From Arthrobacter sp. Hiyo8 (GTDB lineage Bacteria > Actinomycetota > Actinomycetes > Actinomycetales > Micrococcaceae): a stretch of DNA of 64,000 nucleotides. How positions within the stretch are numbered: position 1 is the first letter of the stretch; each line of letters begins with the position of its first letter. Of the stretch, positions 9,146-18,300 are shown in pieces. A model generated the notes under the pieces. The model made no database searches and was not told the origin of the DNA. It saw nothing but the letters and a program-made list of their open reading frames with translations. A program made the position numbers and the translations under genes. Location of the stretch: positions 1,364,001 through 1,428,000 of the forward strand of contig AP014719.1 of NCBI GenBank assembly GCA_001549895.1. Reading direction: 5' to 3'.

Positions 9146-9810
9146 TCTTCCGAGACCAACGTTTGATTGGGCCGGATGTAATAGGCCTCCAATTCACGAT
9201 CGCCCAGTATTTCGCCGATCAGGGATGGTGACCCTCCGATGAAGACCGAGAGAGCATGGATGTCATTAGCGACGCACCACGCTCCATCCAGAGGTAGCCA
9301 GTTCAAGGGCAGTCTTCCAGCAGGATTGTCCTCGATGGATTCCAGCGCCAGTTCGAGCGGTCCTCGCAACACATGCAGTCCCCGACCAAGGCCATTGACA
9401 ATGACGGGCGAAGTTCGAACCCGGCCATTGAGGTCGCCATATCCCTCCCACACCAAAAACAAGCATTCAGGTGACGGCCTGGCGCCCTTCGCTATCCTGG
9501 AAACCAACCGTTCGGCCACTACGGAATCAACGGAACCGTTCTGGGGTTCGTAGACTTGATTCGGGTCGGGAACGCACGCCGCCACGATCTCGCTCCATTG
9601 GGTGCCACCGTCAACCTCCAGCTGATCACCGGCAAGCTGTGACCAGCGCAAACGTCGACCAGTTGGCGACATAGCGGGATTCAGCACCCGGGCATAAGCG
9701 GGATAGACGGGAGGGATAAGGCAGGCCAGCGATCCCGCAGGCTTCCCGATGGTCTGCTGTAGGAACCAACGGATGCGCGACTCCGAGTCTGCTTCCCGGC
9801 GATCCATCAA
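9142..9810 (-). CDS. Conserved actinobacterial hypothetical protein
   Basis: 222 residues, intact, ending on the monooxygenase stop (convergent overlap of four bases). Motifs CLFLVWEGYG, LPLNWLPLDGAWCVANDIHALSVFIGG and EILGDRELEAYYI resemble a widespread family of uncharacterised Streptomyces/Arthrobacter proteins of about 200 residues (from memory). No signal peptide or membrane segment. It lies between two copies of the monooxygenase 3' end, so it may have arrived as cargo of a recombination event. Function unknown. Immunity-like roles are possible but unproven. Confidence 0.7.
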   Translation of the reverse strand: MMDRREADSESRIRWFLQQTIGKPAGSLACLIPPVYPAYARVLNPAMSPTGRRLRWSQLAGDQLEVDGGTQWSEIVAACVPDPNQVYEPQNGSVDSVVAERLVSRIAKGARPSPECLFLVWEGYGDLNGRVRTSPVIVNGLGRGLHVLRGPLELALESIEDNPAGRLPLNWLPLDGAWCVANDIHALSVFIGGSPSLIGEILGDRELEAYYIRPNQTLVSED

Positions 9811-9845
9811 ACCAAGCGTCCTCTCATATTCGCTTTCCCGGAAAT

Positions 9846-10007
9846 TTAGCTGAGATCAATTTCCAGAACCCATCCAATGATATTAATGAAGCGCTCAGAG
9901 TTGAGTTCGGCCTCGGCATAGAATTCTGAACTGACAGATACAACTACTTTTCCTTGTTGAGGAAAAACATCCTCAGTCAACTCGATATGAATCGCTTCTT
10001 GATTCCT
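9846..10007 (-). pseudogene. C-terminal remnant of an unknown protein, truncated at a duplication junction
   Basis: Reading the minus strand, an open frame with no start ends LNSERFINIIGWVLEIDLS at TAA (9846-9848). It stops abruptly at 10007/10008, where the duplicated monooxygenase sequence begins. The lower GC and AT-rich codons (GAATTC, TATGCC) differ from the neighbours. The family is not recognised. A short acidic ending of this kind is common in immunity-type proteins, but that is only a guess. Confidence 0.5.
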
Positions 10008-10315
10008 CTGCCGCTGGAATAGACGCGCCTGAACACCAGCCAGCGCCCGCGGACGACTGGCTACCTGTCGCCTCGCCCCGGGTCAACCTGGCCGCAGAGA
10101 ACATCACCTCGGTACTTTGGGCGACCGGTTACCAGCTGGACCTCAGCTTCGTGGACATTCCTGTCCTGGACGCCTGGAGCTACCCGCGACGCGTCACCGA
10201 ACAGCCGGGGCTATACGTAGTGGGGTTGCCGTGGTTGACGGGCACTACTCGTCGATAGTCGGCGGGGTGGCGTGGATGCGGAGTATGTCGCGGAGTGCGT
10301 GGCGGGGCGGTGAGG
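10008..10315 (+). pseudogene. Second copy of the monooxygenase 3' end
   Basis: From CTGCCGCTGGAATAGACGCG onward the sequence parallels 8822-9145 at high identity, with scattered substitutions and two small deletions. It encodes the same [20 protein letters not shown] and [15 protein letters not shown] ending but has no start or FAD domain. The many substitutions show it is a paralogous or imported fragment, not an assembly echo of copy 1. Confidence 0.85.
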
Positions 10316-10435
10316 CTAAGGGGACTCCTCAGCTACCCTCTTCGCTCGGGGCCATGCCAGTCCATCAGTCACAGCTGCTGCACCCGCCGAAACAAGATGC
10401 GTCCACCACGGCCACTTTGAAACTGAGCTCGACCG
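10316..10435 (-). pseudogene. Fragment of a small membrane protein (KWPWW module)
   Basis: Directly after the Ltp gene stop, and in the same frame, the minus strand encodes SKWPWWTHLVSAGAAA then GLAWPRA, ending at TAG (10316-10318). The same module ends the membrane protein at 35085-35472 (KWPWWTNLVSAGAAA ... GLAWPR), and the DNA is about 90% identical over 40 bases. Only the last ~35 residues remain and no start is seen. Confidence 0.6.
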
Positions 10436-11442
10436 TCAGAGACCCGCCTGGCTCACTCCGTACTCTGCCTGCTCCGGCGTAAAACCATCGAATATCAGCT
10501 GGTCGACTAGCCCGGAATGGGAGAAGGAAGTGAATCCTAGGTAGTCCTTGGCTTTCTTAGCTGCCTGCTGGTTCCAGTCGACTTTCACACGGTCCACAGC
10601 CCAGGTCGCATCCTCCGTTGAATACTTCTCGAACTCAAGCTGGCCGATCAGTCCGGTGCGCGAAAAGGCGGTGAACCCGAGGTATTCGGCAGCTTTACGC
10701 AGAGCGTTCTGCTGGCTGACCGTCCCAGCTGCCGCCTTGGCAGCCGCCTCGGCCTGAGCCTTGGCGGCAGCGTCGGCATCAGCTTTCGCCTTGGCAGCGG
10801 CCTCGGCATCAGCTTTTGCTTTAGCGGCAGCTTCAGCATCAGCTTTCGCTTTGGCGGCGGCGTCAGCATCGGACTTCGCTTTGGCGGCAGCATCAGCCGA
10901 AGCCCTAGCTGAAGCCTCGGCCGAAGCCTTGGCAGAAGCAGCGACCTCAGCCGCTGTAGCCGCAGAGGGTGTGACGGCAGACATGTTCGGTCCGGGGGTG
11001 GTCGTGGCAGACGTTTGGACGGCGGCCGCTCGGGTGGTGTTCAGGATGATGCTTAGGAGTATGAAGGCCGTGGTGACGATCAACGCCACCTTCTTGTGCC
11101 TGTCATAACCGTCCAATGGACGACCCTGCCTGTCGCGGGTCTTGTTGGCGAGCACGAGAATCAGATCAACAAGAGCCCAGATGCCGAGGCCACCGAAGGT
11201 AAACAGCTTCAGGATGCCGGTACCGACTTTGCCGAGGTAGAACCGATCCACGCCGAAAACGCCGAGGAGCAGGGAGAGTAGCCAAGTAACGAGGAAGGAC
11301 TTGCTACTGACGCCGTATCCGCCAAGGGCTGGGCCCCCCAGATAGGGTGCCGGCGCGCCAGGATTGGGCTGGGTTCCTGAGGGGTCTGCCCGTAGGGCGG
11401 CTGCGGCTGCTGCGGCGCGCCGAAGGGGTCAGCTGAGCTCAT
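10436..11442 (-). CDS. TM2-domain protein with Ala/Lys stalk and two Ltp domains, one frameshift
   Basis: Starts at ATG 11442 behind AAAGGAAC. A Pro/Gln/Gly-rich cytoplasmic tail is followed by a TM2 domain ([17 protein letters not shown] ... [11 protein letters not shown]) and a third helix. Next comes a long extracellular coiled stalk of [10 protein letters not shown] repeats. The C terminus has two Ltp repeats ([19 protein letters not shown] and [19 protein letters not shown]), the host cell surface-exposed lipoprotein domain. The frame breaks once, near 11385. Ltp domains occur in phage superinfection-exclusion proteins and in actinobacterial surface proteins. Likely surface-exposed; role unknown. 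Confidence 0.85.
10735..10930 (-). repeat. [16 protein letters not shown] repeats
   Basis: Imperfect 30-bp units inside the TM2-Ltp gene encode the Ala/Lys/Asp stalk. Several units are nearly identical at the DNA level, so copy number may vary between strains. Confidence 0.75.
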
Positions 11443-12117
11443 TGAGGTTCCTTTCAAAGGGACGCCCTTGAAGCGGGCTTCCGCGTGGGCATGGTGGGTG
11501 CGAGGTTTGGTCATCCGCTGGACGGGTTACATCCGTGATTCGATCGGCGCTGAGAGAGGCGCGCTATGGTCTGCCCATGTATCGTTTTCCTCCCCCGGAA
11601 GTGCGTCTACGCTTTATCCGCGCGTGTTTAAGCATGCGTCGATACCCGCTTCACTTGGCGCAGTATTTGCACAGGACTCGGGCAGGCTTTGCACAGGAAA
11701 TAGCCTTGGGCCGAAATGGTCCCCGGTCGCCTGTCAACGCCGTGCCTCGTCCCGGCGTTCCGGACACTTCTGCGCGGACGTGGGATCACCGATCACCACC
11801 CGCCGGCACCGGCGGACGACTGGCTCCCTGCTTCGTCGCCGACGGTCAACCTGGCCGCCGAGAACATCACCTTGCTGCTCTGGGCGACTGGGAGAAATGG
11901 TTGCAGTAATCCCCCGTCACCGTGCATTTCATCGTGCAGGTCATACGTACATATGGCCGTGATCAGCAATTCCGCGGGCCGGCGGCGGGTTACCGCGGCA
12001 CGGTGATCGACCGGCTTACGGGCACCAAAAGTTGGTCGGGCCGCGTCGAGGCGGGCTTGCCAAAGTCGGGCAAGGCGGTGGCAGGCGGTGAAGTATTCCT
12101 ATGCTTGACTGGTTGGC
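11443..12117. other. Region without a convincing gene
   Basis: 675 bases. Apart from the monooxygenase fragment at 11793-11893, open frames here are short and lack domain character. A plus-strand frame from 11577 (MYRFPPPEVRLRF) is possible but unsupported. The region seems to be decayed or rearranged DNA. Confidence 0.4.
11793..11893 (+). pseudogene. Third, short monooxygenase 3' fragment
   Basis: Encodes PADDWLPASSPTVNLAAEN followed by ITLLLWATG, parallel to copies 1 and 2 (8860-8945, 10050-10125). It is bounded on both sides by unrelated sequence. More diverged than copy 2. Confidence 0.7.
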
Positions 12118-12451
12118 ATGAGTCAATTCAGGTCTGAACCAGGTCCGCGGATTGGCTTCGCGAAGGATTCCGACCCTGAGACCGCCGGGTGGGCCAACGC
12201 AGGCATCGGACTTGAAGGCGAGCGACTTGACGTTGGCGGGGTCAATCCGTGGTCGGGGGCCCCGTGGATTTCACTGCACCAGTGGATCGTGGTGTCGCAT
12301 CCGGCCCACCCCCGACAGCGTCACCGGCAGACATCTACCAAGTCAGAGGCCGAACGAAAGCCTTGTGGCTTTCGCGGCCGCCGAACTCTCCAACGGTGTG
12401 TGGGGCTTCTACGTGCCCGATCCCGTCCGCGAGAAACCACATCGGTCCTGA
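12118..12451 (+). CDS. Small hypothetical protein, one frameshift
   Basis: ATG at 12118. The first ~63 residues (PWISLHQWIVVSHPAHP) lie in one frame. After a CCCCC run (~12309) the next frame gives NESLVAFAAAELSNGVWGFYVPDP and stops at 12451. Corrected length about 110 residues. Soluble, with no recognised domain. Its place beside the barstar gene in a variable region fits an accessory role, nothing firmer. Confidence 0.45.
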
Positions 12452-12613
12452 CCCATCACGCCGGGCTGGCTAGGCCGGTCCGACCGCGCGTTTTCCGTTG
12501 CCCGGGAGCGAAGAGCAGCGAATACAGGGTGAGACTCGGGGGTGCCGGTTCGTCGATCGCCTATCGGGCGACGTTATCGAGAGTCCCCTAGTTCCAGAGC
12601 TAGCCGACGGGTA

Positions 12614-13072
12614 TCATTTGTCCTCGACAAGCACGGTGTTAAAAGGAATATCAGCATGTCCCCGCTCGTAGCCGAGCCCTACAGTTGTGGACCATGTCTT
12701 CCCGACGTTGTGAATAATGCGCAGGTACGTCCCAAGCTCTATCCGTTCGTTCGAGAGCACTTGGTCCGCATGGCTGATTATCGTCACGTACTTGCGGGCA
12801 GGCAGCCATCGAAGGTCGCCGAGGCACTCATCGAAGGCGTTCCAATTCCATCCAAAGTAGTCAGGAAAAGAAAACCGCTGCTGGTACTCAGCGAACAATC
12901 GATCGATGGACCGCATCTTCGAACCATCCAACTCAATAACCAGAACATCAGCCCCACTGATAGCCGCACGGATCAATCCAGCCTCTGACTCAATCACCCT
13001 GTGAACCCACGGCCCTGACTCACTCGTCACTGACTCAACGATTCGCGGCATAATCATCCGCCAATTCTGCAC
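12614..13072 (-). CDS. Barstar-family ribonuclease inhibitor
   Basis: About 150 residues. The diagnostic barstar block is present: IRSIDRLFAEYQQ-like (MRSIDRLFAEYQQRFSFPDY), then FGWNWNAFDECLGDL. Barstar proteins bind and block secreted barnase-type RNases with an acidic helix. Start may be the ATG at 13072, 13057 or 13051. No barnase partner is visible in the window, so this is an orphan immunity protein. It sits with other variable genes between 9 and 14 kb. Confidence 0.88.
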   Translation of the reverse strand: MQNWRMIMPRIVESVTSESGPWVHRVIESEAGLIRAAISGADVLVIELDGSKMRSIDRLFAEYQQRFSFPDYFGWNWNAFDECLGDLRWLPARKYVTIISHADQVLSNERIELGTYLRIIHNVGKTWSTTVGLGYERGHADIPFNTVLVEDK

Positions 13073-13264
13073 CAGCCCTCGGCAGAACTATGCAGCGACC
13101 GCAACCCGCAGCATGATCACCCATAGGGAACGCACCACCCGTTTGCTCCCCGTGATCGATTGACGAATACCCAGGGTTCGTCGTCAACAGTGACAACTTG
13201 GGGTGCAGCACTGACGCCCGGAGAAGGATCCTTTTGGGGCACCGCTCGTATTGTCCGCTTAGGG

Positions 13265-13801
13265 TTACTGGACAGGGAGTTCCGCGGTGACAGCCTCGGC
13301 GATTCGAGAAGCAACATCTTCCGCCGTTAGCCGGGACGTGTCGATGACGAGGTCAGCGTCTTTGATCATCCACGTCCGGGCCACCGCGTACCTTTCGATG
13401 TGATCCAGCCTCCACTGCCTGCCGGACAACTCGACTTGGTCGTTCTCAATCCGGTTCCGGAGGGTTGTTGCGTCGGCGTCCAGCACTACATGGATGACTT
13501 GATCGTCCAACTCACTGAAACTTGCCTTAAGTTCTGCCCAATAGTCCTGCCGCAGCACCGTCTGAACGGCCACCAAGTGTTGTCCCGTATGCCGACGAAT
13601 TTCGAGAGCCGTGGCTGGAACCAGTGCCCGCCATGCCGGCAGGTCCTGAAAGTCGCCGAAGGTCTGGTCCTTCAGACTGTCCATGAGCATATATCCGACC
13701 GCTTCGGGGTCAAAGAGACGTAGGGCGGGCTGCGCTTCCACCACTGCCTTGGCGGCAGTAGTTTTCCCCACGCCGAAGGTTCCGTTGATCCAAATCATCA
13801 T
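13265..13801 (-). CDS. TmrB-like P-loop ATP-binding protein / kinase
   Basis: 178 residues, intact. P-loop GTFGVGKTTAAKAVV at residues 6-20, then LFDPEAVGYML and a lid-like RRHTGQHLVAVQTVLRQDYW. The C terminus carries VLDADATTLRNRI and DLVIDTSRLTAEDVA, as in adenylate-kinase-like antibiotic-resistance kinases. Relatives include the tunicamycin-resistance protein TmrB of Bacillus. Substrate unknown. The start overlaps the end of a possible upstream ORF (13798-14094) by four bases. Confidence 0.82.
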   Translation of the reverse strand: MMIWINGTFGVGKTTAAKAVVEAQPALRLFDPEAVGYMLMDSLKDQTFGDFQDLPAWRALVPATALEIRRHTGQHLVAVQTVLRQDYWAELKASFSELDDQVIHVVLDADATTLRNRIENDQVELSGRQWRLDHIERYAVARTWMIKDADLVIDTSRLTAEDVASRIAEAVTAELPVQ

Positions 13802-14094
13802 GTCGCCGACAGTATCTTCTCCCGGAATAGATAGGCGGCGGGCAAGGCTCGTGTCCGAGAATCGATGGTGGGGTGACCGTTCAGGGATCGACTTATGGGC
13901 GCTCCCATCGTCTTGGAACCAACTGGGGTGGTTTGGAGAGTATCCACACGGGACCAGGGTGCTCGTTCGTCAGTCTGGTTCAAAAGGTCCTGCGCCGACG
14001 GCATGGGATACACCGTAGCCTCCAGAGACCAGCTTTGGCTTACAGGGTGTAGAGGTCGTGTAGGGGCCGGCCCGCTGATGAACACATTCGGCAC
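13798..14094 (-). CDS. Possible small hypothetical protein upstream of the TmrB-like gene
   Basis: 98-codon open frame (GTG start) whose stop overlaps the next ATG in the pattern ATGATG, as in coupled genes. No domain recognised and no good ribosome site. Other frames in this stretch are also open in part, so the coding claim is weak. Confidence 0.25.
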   Translation of the reverse strand: MPNVFISGPAPTRPLHPVSQSWSLEATVYPMPSAQDLLNQTDERAPWSRVDTLQTTPVGSKTMGAPISRSLNGHPTIDSRTRALPAAYLFREKILSAT

Positions 14095-14215
14095 GGCGAC
14101 GACTTGTTGAATCTGCTGATTCGATCTGTTCGTACGGACGTAAAACCCGCGGCCGGGGCTCCTGTGTCCAATGTGATACCTTTTCCGCGGGACAGAGTCA
14201 CTGTCCGGCAGTACA

Positions 14216-14236
14216 CCCGCCTTCGGCGGGCTTTGG
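14216..14236 (+). terminator. Short GC hairpin, possible terminator
   Basis: CCCGCC-TTC-GGCGGG at 14216-14230, followed by CTTT. Weak T-tail. It lies just before the RCC1 gene. Confidence 0.4.
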
Positions 14237-14253
14237 GGGATTGAGGCGTCGGC

Positions 14254-16743
14254 GTGGCTAATGTTCGCTTGGATTGTTTTGGAACGGGTTCGCCGGAATC
14301 CAGAGTTCGGTTGCGAACGCTCATCGTGCTACTGGCAGTTTGCATTCTCATGCTTGTCCCGATTGCAGGCCCCGCCCAAGCCGTACAAGGGGCGACTATC
14401 CGTTCGCGGCGGTAGGCGGTTCAGGCGGAGTTAAAGCGCCGGGGACCATGATGCCAGTGGCTCCGGCGCGGATGCTGGACACGCGCACCACCGCCGCGGT
14501 TCCCCGGATTCTTCAGTCTCCTTCCAAGTCGGCGGAGCGGCAGGGATTCCTACAGATGTTTCTGCCGTAGTGTTCAACCTGACCGTCACCGCCCCACAAT
14601 CCTTCGGATTCATCAGCGCCTACGCCTCCGGCACACCACGCCCGAACGCCTCGAACGTGAACTTCGCCGCCGGCCAGACCGTCCCGAACCTCGTCACCGT
14701 CCCGGTCGGCCCGACGGCAAAGTCACCCTGTTCAACCGCTCCTCCGGAACCACCCAACTCATCGCCGACGTCTCCGGCTACTACCTCCCAGGCACCGCCA
14801 GCGCCCCGGAGCATTCTCGCCCCTCGCTCCGGCGCGGATGCTGGACACGCGCACCACCGCCGCGGTTCCCCGGACTCTTCAGTCTCCTTCCAAGTCGGCG
14901 GAGCGGCAGGGATTCCTACAGATGTTTCTGCCGTAGTGTTCAACCTGACCGTCACCGCCCCACAATCCTTCGGATTCATCAGCGCCTACGCCTCCGGCAC
15001 ACCACGCCCGAACGCCTCGAACGTGAACTTCGCCGCCGGCCAGACCGTCCCGAACCTCGTCACCGTCCCGGTCGGCCCCGACGGCAAAGTCACCCTGTTC
15101 AACCGCTCCTCCGGAACCACCCAACTCATCGCCGATGTCTCCGGCTACTACCTCCCAGGCACCGCCAGCGCCCCCGGAGCATTCTCGCCCTCGCTCCGGC
15201 GCGGATGCTGGACACGCGCACCACCGCCGCGGTTCCCCGGACTCTTCAGTCTCCTTCCAAGTCGGCGGAGCGGCAGGGATTCCTACAGATGTTTCTGCCG
15301 TAGTGTTCAACCTGACCGTCACCGCCCCACAATCCTTCGGATTCATCAGCGCCTACGCCTCCGGCACACCACGCCCGAACGCCTCGAACGTGAACTTCGC
15401 CGCCGGCCAGACCGTCCCGAACCTCGTCACCGTCCCGGTCGGCCCGACGGCAAAGTCACCCTGTTCAACCGCTCCTCCGGAACCACCCAACTCATCGCCG
15501 ACGTCTCCGGCTACTACCTCCCAGGCAGCCCGGCGGGTTCCGTTTGGACGTGGGGCGGGCCAACCTACACCACGGCACCGGCCGGGATGGCGGGCCTGTC
15601 CGGGGTAACGGCTCTGACCGGGGGGCACAGCAAGTACGCCCTGCTATCGAATGGGACCGTCCAATCCTGGGGAGTGAACCTTTTCGGGCAGCTCGGCAAC
15701 GGCACGACCACCGACAGCGGCACCCTGTCCAAGTCACAGGCCTGAGCAGCGTCATGTCCGTGACTTCATCCTTCGATGCCGCGTATGCCGTTCTCTCGGA
15801 CGGTACCGTCTGGGCGTGGGGCCACAACAACCTCGGCCAACTGGGCGACGGTACCACGACGGACAGCAGTGTCCCAGTACAGGTCCCAGGCCTGACCGGG
15901 GTACGTTCAGTCACTGCCGGTGACTACACGGCCTATGCTGTCCTCAACGACGGAACCGTACAGGCTTGGGGTCACGGGATCACGGTCGCCAGCAACGTTC
16001 CGGTCCCGGTGACCGGCCTGACTGACGTCAAATCCGTCACCACGGGGCTCTGGAACCTGACCGTATACGCACTGCTCAACGACGGGACCATCCGGGCCTG
16101 GGGATACAACACCAACGGGCAGCTCGGAAACGGCACCGCCTCCAGCAGCAGCACCCCTGTCCAGGTCACCGGCCTGACAGGAGTAACTTCCGTGGTTTCC
16201 GGCAGCGAAGCGGCCTATGCAGTCCTGAGCGACGGAACCCTCTGGGCCTGGGGCCAAAACCTCCGCGGCCAGCTCGGCAACGGCACCACCACCGATAGCA
16301 GCACTCCCGTACAGGTCACCGGACTGACCGGAGTGAGTTCCGTACACTCCACCAACGAATCAGCCTTCGCTGTCCTCTCCGACGGAACCGTACGGTCTTG
16401 GGGTGCCAACCCTTCAGGAATACTGGGCAACGGCACAACCACGAATAGCAGCACTCCCGTGCAGGTGTCCAATCTGCACGGAGTCAAATCCCTAGCCACC
16501 TCAGTTATCGCAACCTACGCACTACTCACGGACGGGACCATCCGAGCCTGGGGAAACAACGACAGAGGAGCACTGGGCAACGGTACAACCACCAGCAGTA
16601 CCACCCCAGTCCAGGTGGCCGGACTCAGCCACATCACCGGCCTCCTGGAGTCTGAAGTTCCCCAGCCAGTTAACCGAACGGAGCATGGTCGGTTGTTGTC
16701 CGTCACTGAGCTATTGACCCGCGCGCGGTTGTTCTGGCCCTGA
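14254..16743 (+). CDS. Secreted protein: signal peptide, three tandem wall-associated modules, RCC1 repeats; several frameshifts
   Basis: GTG 14254 opens a signal peptide (LIVLLAVCILMLVPIAGPAQA). Frame changes link it to three copies of a ~122-residue module (PARMLDTRTT ... VSAVVFNLTVTAPQSFGFISAYASG ... LIADVSGYYLPG). The LDTR motif is typical of actinobacterial cell-wall adhesins and hydrolases. From about 15540 the protein is a seven- to eight-blade RCC1 (BNR-like) propeller with AVLSDGTVWAWGHNNLGQLG repeats of ~50 residues, ending at 16743. Breaks coincide with C-run length differences between module copies. Probably an exported binding protein; ligand unknown. Confidence 0.85.
14460..15524 (+). 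repeat. Three tandem ~366-bp direct repeats
   Basis: Units begin GCTCCGGCGCGGATGCTGGA at 14460, 14826 and 15193. The copies are almost identical. Visible differences are mainly run lengths (GGCCCG versus GGCCCCG, GCGCCCCGG versus GCGCCCCCGG). Only copy 2 keeps the VGPDGK reading frame. This indicates a very recent expansion, with indels confined to homopolymers. Confidence 0.93.
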
Positions 16744-16847
16744 GGAGGCTTTCTAGCTGATCGAGCCTGCAGCACGCGTCGCCTCTTGATAACGCACGAG
16801 GCTGGCTAGCCTGCCTTTTGTTGGGCCCGGAATCTGTCGGAAGTCGT

Positions 16848-16873
16848 GTCCGGTTAAGGATCCCGCACCGGAC
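16848..16873. repeat. GGATCC-centred palindrome, copy 1
   Basis: GTCCGGT (16848-16854) and ACCGGAC (16867-16873) flank TAAGGATCCCGC. Similar cores recur at 17345-17362, 18954-18966 and 19592-19615. It may be an operator or a REP-like repeat. Confidence 0.5.
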
Positions 16874-16904
16874 GCCGTTGCAGCGGATACCTTCGGAGTA
16901 AATT

Positions 16905-17270
16905 TTGAGAACGAAAGAAAGGTTCGCCGATCGGGTGACGGTGCCTGACGTTGTTGGGCTGCCATTTCACGTCGGCCGCGATGTGGCATGGGATGCCGGA
17001 GTGAGCCTGGCGAATCCTGATCCGGACGGGCCGCCTATCGGAGCCCTAGCTTGGCCCGGACTGTTCTACATCACATCGCAACGTCCCGCCGCCGGTACCA
17101 TCGTCTATCGCTGGGATTCTGTGGCTGTCGAGGTTGTCGCGCACGGAGATGCGGAATCCAACGCTTGGCTGAAGCGCCCTGATGCTCCGCCCGCTGATTC
17201 GACCCATGCCCCGACTCCGCAGCCCGAGCAACGCGTCGATCTTACGGAGACAGAGCCTCCATTAGAGTGA
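16905..17270 (+). CDS. PASTA-domain protein
   Basis: 121 residues. A single PASTA domain: VTVPDVVGLPFHVGRDVAWDAG at the N terminus, then ITSQRPAAGTIVYRWDSVAVEVV. PASTA domains bind peptidoglycan or beta-lactams when extracellular, but no signal peptide is visible here. The TTG at 16905 has GGAG upstream; GTG 16936 is an alternative start. The C-terminal ~40 residues are a Pro/Thr-rich tail. Confidence 0.7.
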   Translation: MRTKERFADRVTVPDVVGLPFHVGRDVAWDAGVSLANPDPDGPPIGALAWPGLFYITSQRPAAGTIVYRWDSVAVEVVAHGDAESNAWLKRPDAPPADSTHAPTPQPEQRVDLTETEPPLE

Positions 17271-17344
17271 CCTCGAGGGCACTAAGCATCGGGTTTGAAT
17301 TACCGGCAAGGTCGAGCAACGTCGTCAGTCCGCTTTCCCGGTGC

Positions 17345-17362
17345 GTCCGGTAAGGGATCCCT
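17345..17362. repeat. GGATCC-centred repeat, copy 2 (one arm degenerate)
   Basis: GTCCGGTAAGGGATCCCT. Left arm and core match copies at 16848 and 19592; the right arm is lost. Located between the PASTA gene and the next hypothetical gene. Confidence 0.4.
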
Positions 17363-17451
17363 CAACGAACTCCTAGCATGGTATCGAGGCGGCGGAAATC
17401 AGGCTCGGCACTTTCTGTTGCTTTTATTCGGGCTAAGCGTAGGGTGCGAGC

Positions 17452-18048
17452 ATGTCGTTGTTCCGTCCTTTGAAGCTAGAGACGGAATTCTTCGAGCCGC
17501 AGGCGCTCGGCATCGCCCTGTACATCCGAGATCGGCTGGGGCTCGATCCGGGATTGGGTGGATCTCCTGGCTGCCGGATCGCACCTGCTATCGCTCCGGA
17601 GGAGCAGCTTGTCACGGCGGACCCCGACGAGGTGTCCGCTCAGTGGAGTTCGTGGTGGACGACCATCTTCGGCGCGGCCGTGCTGCGCGGGGTTCCCGGA
17701 CCTATCGACTATTACGGGCCTCTCGTGCACGAACCGGAGTTGGGGCGGGTTGCCGAAACGCTGCTCCGCGACGCAATCGGCTGGGTCGCAGCCCAGGCGG
17801 ACGGGAACCGCGGTGAATGGGGCGGCCTCAACTCGCCAACCTTCAGGCCGTGGGTCGTTCAGGAGCTGGTGCAAGAGGCGAGACCGCGTCTTCGGGGCGC
17901 GCATAAGATCGTTTTCCTCGTTCTTCCCGTCGAGTGCAAGACCGGTTGGCGCATCGGAGCGTCGTTCTTCGGCATCACCAAACCACTTCTGCACGATCTG
18001 ACCGCCTTCAGGAAATGGTTCGCTCAACAAATCCCAGAAGGGCTATAG
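17452..18048 (+). CDS. Hypothetical protein, 198 residues
   Basis: ATG 17452, intact frame, soluble. Segments such as QWSSWWTTIFGAAVLRGVPGPIDYYGPL and PRLRGAHKIVFLVLP appear well structured, but no family is recognised. Codon use matches the genome. Proteins of this size beside PASTA and lipoprotein genes suggest an accessory locus, nothing more. Confidence 0.6.
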   Translation: MSLFRPLKLETEFFEPQALGIALYIRDRLGLDPGLGGSPGCRIAPAIAPEEQLVTADPDEVSAQWSSWWTTIFGAAVLRGVPGPIDYYGPLVHEPELGRVAETLLRDAIGWVAAQADGNRGEWGGLNSPTFRPWVVQELVQEARPRLRGAHKIVFLVLPVECKTGWRIGASFFGITKPLLHDLTAFRKWFAQQIPEGL

Positions 18049-18300
18049 CTGCAGTGGTCAGCATCGGGCACCTCTCTGCCCCGAGTACCGAGCCATTGCA
18101 GGGCCAGAATCATGCTTCGCGGTCATCGCAGTCGTGGTCCGGTGGCCGATTCGATGACTCGAGAGGATGCCCGTAAGCCGATCCCTTTTCGGGCACCGCG
18201 GTATACGGTGAGGCACTGGCTTGCGGTCACTTCGGACGGGCCCTACCGACGCCGGCCATGCGCCTGCTACCGTGAACCATCGCTGACGCAAGGGGATGTC

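Noticed and set aside
10761..11108. Plus-strand Ala-rich ORF over the Ltp gene
   Set aside because: Repetitive Ala codons on the opposite strand of the [10 protein letters not shown] stalk; no independent support.
11577..11909. Small plus-strand gene before the third monooxygenase fragment
   Set aside because: No ribosome site, no domain, and the monooxygenase remnant lies in its end.
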